Shown piece after piece: positions 60,251 through 64,000 of a stretch of DNA of 64,000 nucleotides (its first letter is position 1; the number at the start of each line of letters is the position of its first letter). The notes beneath the pieces were generated by a model, which was not told the origin of the DNA, did not search any database, and saw nothing but the letters and a program-made list of their open reading frames with translations. The stretch comes from Naasia sp. (GTDB lineage: Bacteria > Actinomycetota > Actinomycetes > Actinomycetales > Microbacteriaceae): the NCBI GenBank assembly GCA_025463675.1, contig JAODAX010000029.1, positions 1 through 64,000 of the forward strand, given 5' to 3'. The position numbers and the translations under genes were made by a program.

Positions 60251-62001
60251 GGCCGGTGACCGGGATCACCTTCGGTGGTCGATACCAGCTCTCGAACCGC
60301 GTTGCCATCGGCGGCATGGGCGAGGTCTGGGAGGCGACGGATCTCGTCATCGGTCGCACCGTCGCGATCAAGATCCTGAAGGACGAATACCTCGGCGACC
60401 CCGGCTTCCTCGAGCGCTTCCGCGCCGAGGCCCGGCACGCCGCGCTCGTCAATCACGAGGGCATCGCCAACGTCTACGACTACGGCGAGGAGGAGGGCAG
60501 CGCCTACCTGGTGATGGAGCTGGTGCCCGGTGAGGCGCTCTCCACGATCATCGAGCGCGAGCGGGTCCTTCCCACCGACCGGGTCCTCGACATCGTCGCT
60601 CAGACGGCCTCTGCGCTGCAGGCCGCCCACGCCGCAGGTCTCGTGCACCGCGACATCAAGCCGGGCAACCTGCTCATCACCCCGGACGGCCGGGTCAAGA
60701 TCACCGATTTCGGCATCGCCCGCATCGCCGACCAAGTCCCGCTCACCGCGACCGGTCAGGTGATGGGCACGGTGCAGTACCTGTCCCCGGAGCAGGCGAG
60801 CGGTCACCCGGCATCGCCGGCGACCGACATCTACTCCCTCGGCATCGTCGCCTACGAGGCCCTCGCCGGCCGCCGGCCGTTCACGGGCGAATCGCAGGTC
60901 GCCATCGCGATGGCCCAGATCAACGAGACCCCACCCGACCTGGCGTCCTCCGTGCCGGAGCCCGTGCGCAACCTCGTGCTCGCCTGCATCGCGAAGAGCC
61001 CGTCCGATCGGCCCGCCTCCGCGGCGAACCTCGCGCGCGCCGCTTCGGCGCTGCGCCGCAACGACCTCGCCGCCGCGGCCGCCGCCGTGCCCGGTGTGCT
61101 GCCACACGGGGCCTCCAGCCTGCCCACCGAGGCCGCCACCCAGCTGTTCCCAGCGCAGAACTCCCCGGCGAACCAGGCCACCACGATCCTCCCCGCGGGC
61201 GCCGGCCTCGCGGCCGGAGCGGCAACCGGCGCCGTCGCGCTGGAAGAGGACGAGGAGCGCAAGCGCAGCCCCTGGACTCTGCCGCTCATCATCGCGGTCG
61301 CGGTGCTGGCGCTCGTGCTGATCGGCGTCGTCGTCGCGCTGCTGCTCAACCCCCGCGGTGACGGCACGCCGAGCAGCCCAGCGACCACGCCGAGCGTGTC
61401 GACCACCCCGAGCGTGACGCCGTCCGTGACGCCGACTCCGAGTGCGACGCCGATCACCGTGGACGAGGCGCAGTACATCGATCGCCCGTTCGCCGACGTG
61501 GAGGCCGACCTGCAGGGCATGGGCCTCGCCGTCGCGCTGCAGGAGGGGAACGCCGCATCGACCGAGGAGCAGGCGGGCCTCGTCTACGACGTGAACCCGA
61601 ACGGTAACCTCGCACCCGGCACCACCGTCACCGTCACCTACTACGCCCCGCAGGCCGCGATCCCGGCTCCGGCCGAGCCCACGCTCGTCTCCCCGACGCC
61701 GCCGATCCAGGCCGGCAGCGGCGAGAACATCAACGTACAGTGGCAGGCCTTCAACGGCTGCCCGGCGGGAACCACGCGAAGCGGCTACACCATCAACATC
61801 ACGGGTGCCGACCCGTCGAGCAACGGGAGCTTCTCCCTCGGCGCCGGCCAGACGAACTACAACAACATCGCGGTGCCCGACGCGCCCAGCCAGGTGTCGG
61901 TGAACTACAGCGCCAGCTGCGGCTCGCGGACGTCGCCGGTGTCGGGCACCCTCGTCATCGAGGTCGTCGAGCCGGCTCCTGACGAGCCCGCCGACGAGTG
62001 A
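60247..62001 (+). CDS. pknA: Ser/Thr protein kinase (PknA-like) with extracellular PASTA plus additional C-terminal domain
   Basis: YQLSNRVAIGGMGEVWEATD; LVHRDIKPGNLLITPDGRVKITDFGIARI; TM; Pro/Thr/Ser linker; VDEAQYIDRPFADVEADLQGMGL... PASTA; EPTLVSPTPPIQAGSGENINVQWQAFNGC... Confidence 0.94.
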   Translation: MRPVTGITFGGRYQLSNRVAIGGMGEVWEATDLVIGRTVAIKILKDEYLGDPGFLERFRAEARHAALVNHEGIANVYDYGEEEGSAYLVMELVPGEALSTIIERERVLPTDRVLDIVAQTASALQAAHAAGLVHRDIKPGNLLITPDGRVKITDFGIARIADQVPLTATGQVMGTVQYLSPEQASGHPASPATDIYSLGIVAYEALAGRRPFTGESQVAIAMAQINETPPDLASSVPEPVRNLVLACIAKSPSDRPASAANLARAASALRRNDLAAAAAAVPGVLPHGASSLPTEAATQLFPAQNSPANQATTILPAGAGLAAGAATGAVALEEDEERKRSPWTLPLIIAVAVLALVLIGVVVALLLNPRGDGTPSSPATTPSVSTTPSVTPSVTPTPSATPITVDEAQYIDRPFADVEADLQGMGLAVALQEGNAASTEEQAGLVYDVNPNGNLAPGTTVTVTYYAPQAAIPAPAEPTLVSPTPPIQAGSGENINVQWQAFNGCPAGTTRSGYTINITGADPSSNGSFSLGAGQTNYNNIAVPDAPSQVSVNYSASCGSRTSPVSGTLVIEVVEPAPDEPADE

Positions 62002-62011
62002 CGGCGGAGAA

Positions 62012-63739
62012 GTGACGACATCGACTGGCCCGAGCCAGGTCTCCAAGGTGACCGGGCGGCTGCTCGCCGGCCGCTACCAGGTGGGCTCGCTGCTCGGCCG
62101 CGGCGGGATGGCGGACGTCTACCTCGGCACGGACATCCGTCTGGGGCGGACCGTCGCCATCAAGCTGCTCAAGTCGTCGCTCACCGGTGACCCCGCGTTC
62201 CGTGCGCGGTTCCGCCAGGAGGCGCAGGCCGCGGCCCGGATGGCGCATCCGACGATCGTCCGCGTGTTCGACGCGGGCGAGGAGATCGTGCGCGACGAGA
62301 ACGGCATCGACAGCCCGGTCCCGTTCATCGTCATGGAGTACGTCGACGGCAAGCTCCTCAAGGACATCATCGCGATGGGGACCCTCGAACCGGCCGAGGC
62401 CGTACACATCGTCGACGGCATCCTCACCGCGCTCGAGTACTCGCATCGCGCAGGCGTCGTGCACCGTGACATCAAGCCGGGCAACATCATGATCACCCGC
62501 ACCGGGCAGGTGAAGGTGATGGACTTCGGCATCGCGCGGGCGGTCTCCGACTCGTCGGCGACCGTGGCGCAGACGACCGCGATCCTCGGCACCGCCGCCT
62601 ACTTCTCGCCCGAGCAGGCCCGCGGCGAATCGGTCGACGCACGCACCGACCTCTACTCCACCGGCCTCGTGCTGTTCGAGATGCTCACCGGCCGTCCGCC
62701 GTTCCGCGGCAACAGCCCCGTCGCCGTCGCCTACCAACACGTCAGCGAGGAGCCGCCCTCGCCGCGGTCGCTCAGCGCCAAGGTAACCCCCACCATGGAC
62801 GCGGTGATCCTGCACGCCCTCACAAAGGACAAGCACGCGCGCTTCCAGAGCGCCGCCGAGTTCCGCGACGACGTTCATGCCGCCGCGAGCGGTCGGACCC
62901 CGGAGCTGCGGCTCCCCTCCAACGACCCGAGCGCGACGCTGTTCGGCGCGCGGGGGGACGAGCCGCTCAACCCTGCGCTCAAGCAGCTGGCGATGGACGA
63001 CGACAGCCTCGTGCGCACGCAGACCCGGCCTCCCGCGGTCTGGGTGTGGGCCGGCATCCTCAGTGTCGCGGTCATCATCGTGTCCGTCGTGATCTGGGTG
63101 CTCACCCTCGCGCCCAGTCAGGAGTTGCCCAACCTCTCCCGCACGGTGCCGTCACTCGCGGGCTCGACCTTCGAGGAGGCCACAGCGGAACTCGCGGAGC
63201 TCGACCTCGTCGCCGTCCCGCGCTCGGAGCCGAGCGCCACAGTGGCCGAGGACCAGGTCACCCGCACCGAGCCGGACGCCGGCACGGTCGTCGAGCGCGA
63301 CGTGGAGATCCAGGTATTCGTCTCGACGGGACGAGAGCAGGCCGGCGTGCCGGCCGTCGTCGGCCTCAACCAGGCCGCCGCCATCCAGGGCCTCGAGCTC
63401 GCGGAGTTCACCGTCGGCAGCATCCTCTCCGAGCACTCCCCGGATCAGCCGGACGGCGTGGTCCTCGCCACCGATCCCGCCCCGGGCACCCTGATCGAGA
63501 AGGGTGCCACCGTCAACCTGAGGGTGTCGGACGGCCTCGTCGAGGTGCCGGACGTGCGCAACCTGCCGCTGGCGGAGGCACGCGAGGTGCTGGAGGGCCC
63601 CACGCTGCGGCTCCGGGTGAGCGTGGACCGGGTCGGCGACTGCGGCGAGGCGTCGGACGTCGTCGTCACGCAGTCGCTCGCGCCCGGCACCGTCCCGCAG
63701 CGCTCGGCGATCACCATCAGCTACTGCGACGGCACCTGA
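62012..63739 (+). CDS. pknB: Ser/Thr protein kinase PknB with three PASTA repeats
   Basis: YQVGSLLGRGGMADVYLGTD; VVHRDIKPGNIMITRTGQVKVMDFGIARA; TM; VPSLAGSTFEEATAEL / VPAVVGLNQAAAIQGL / VPDVRNLPLAEAREVL. Confidence 0.96.
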   Translation: MTTSTGPSQVSKVTGRLLAGRYQVGSLLGRGGMADVYLGTDIRLGRTVAIKLLKSSLTGDPAFRARFRQEAQAAARMAHPTIVRVFDAGEEIVRDENGIDSPVPFIVMEYVDGKLLKDIIAMGTLEPAEAVHIVDGILTALEYSHRAGVVHRDIKPGNIMITRTGQVKVMDFGIARAVSDSSATVAQTTAILGTAAYFSPEQARGESVDARTDLYSTGLVLFEMLTGRPPFRGNSPVAVAYQHVSEEPPSPRSLSAKVTPTMDAVILHALTKDKHARFQSAAEFRDDVHAAASGRTPELRLPSNDPSATLFGARGDEPLNPALKQLAMDDDSLVRTQTRPPAVWVWAGILSVAVIIVSVVIWVLTLAPSQELPNLSRTVPSLAGSTFEEATAELAELDLVAVPRSEPSATVAEDQVTRTEPDAGTVVERDVEIQVFVSTGREQAGVPAVVGLNQAAAIQGLELAEFTVGSILSEHSPDQPDGVVLATDPAPGTLIEKGATVNLRVSDGLVEVPDVRNLPLAEAREVLEGPTLRLRVSVDRVGDCGEASDVVVTQSLAPGTVPQRSAITISYCDGT

Positions 63740-63745
63740 GCCGGA

Positions 63746-64000
63746 TCAGTCGCGCTTCGCGGCGAGGAGCGGGTTCAGCGCTTTGGCACGCTCGGGCGCA
63801 TCCTCGAGGCCGACCACTCCCAGCCAGTTGCCGAGCATGCGGTAACCGCCCTCGGTGAGCACCGACTCGGGGTGGAACTGCACGCCGAACACGGGTGCGT
63901 CCACGTGCCGAAGACCCATGATCACGCCGCCGACCGTGCGTGATGTGATCACGAGCTCGTCCGGCACCGTGCCATCGACGACCGCGAGCGAGTGGTATCG
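63746..64000 (-). CDS. Glutamine amidotransferase of anthranilate/aminodeoxychorismate synthase (partial, 5' end beyond window)
   Basis: RYHSLAVVDGTVPDELVITSRT...GLRHVDAPVFGVQFHPESVLTEGGYRMLGNWL. Confidence 0.93.
   Translation of the reverse strand, partial: RYHSLAVVDGTVPDELVITSRTVGGVIMGLRHVDAPVFGVQFHPESVLTEGGYRMLGNWLGVVGLEDAPERAKALNPLLAAKRD

Noticed and set aside
61370-61455. Repetitive CCGAGCGTG/ACGCCG tract
   Set aside because: Ser/Thr/Pro juxtamembrane linker of the kinase, not a DNA repeat element or CRISPR

Overview
This is a high-GC actinobacterial chromosome segment. Gene order and protein style suggest Microbacteriaceae, and the number of frameshifted genes is reminiscent of a decaying Leifsonia-like genome; both are inferences. 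The strand is mostly housekeeping. Main blocks: rlmN, glycerate kinase, NCS2 permease and long-form GAPDH; tRNA-Arg, two tRNA-Ser and tRNA-Leu; LCP protein, serS, DAG kinase, pheA, pgm and a VanY-like lipoprotein; a LacI regulator beside a wrecked sugar ABC transporter; lipoate ligase, alpha/beta hydrolase and MFS; the transglutaminase / alpha-E / circularly permuted ATP-grasp trio; a near-complete coproporphyrin-dependent heme locus (hemL-B-D-C, cpfC, chdC/hemQ, cgoX/hemY, hemE, divergent hemA) interrupted by three small envelope genes; a class A beta-lactamase-like gene, M13 peptidase, nucS and a HAD phosphatase; copA-copZ-csoR; a CstR-like persulfide operon; and the fhaA-fhaB-pstP-rodA-pbpA-pknA-pknB cell-wall/phosphosignalling cluster. 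At least six loci look like recent pseudogenes. I see no CRISPR array, rRNA, integrase, transposase or obvious defence island. The best candidates for under-described biology are the persulfide operon with its conserved 57-aa Cys protein and near-perfect operator, a 14-bp perfect inverted repeat in front of the Lrp gene divergent to the ATP-grasp module, two large intergenic palindromic elements, and a PknA-like kinase with an extra extracellular domain.
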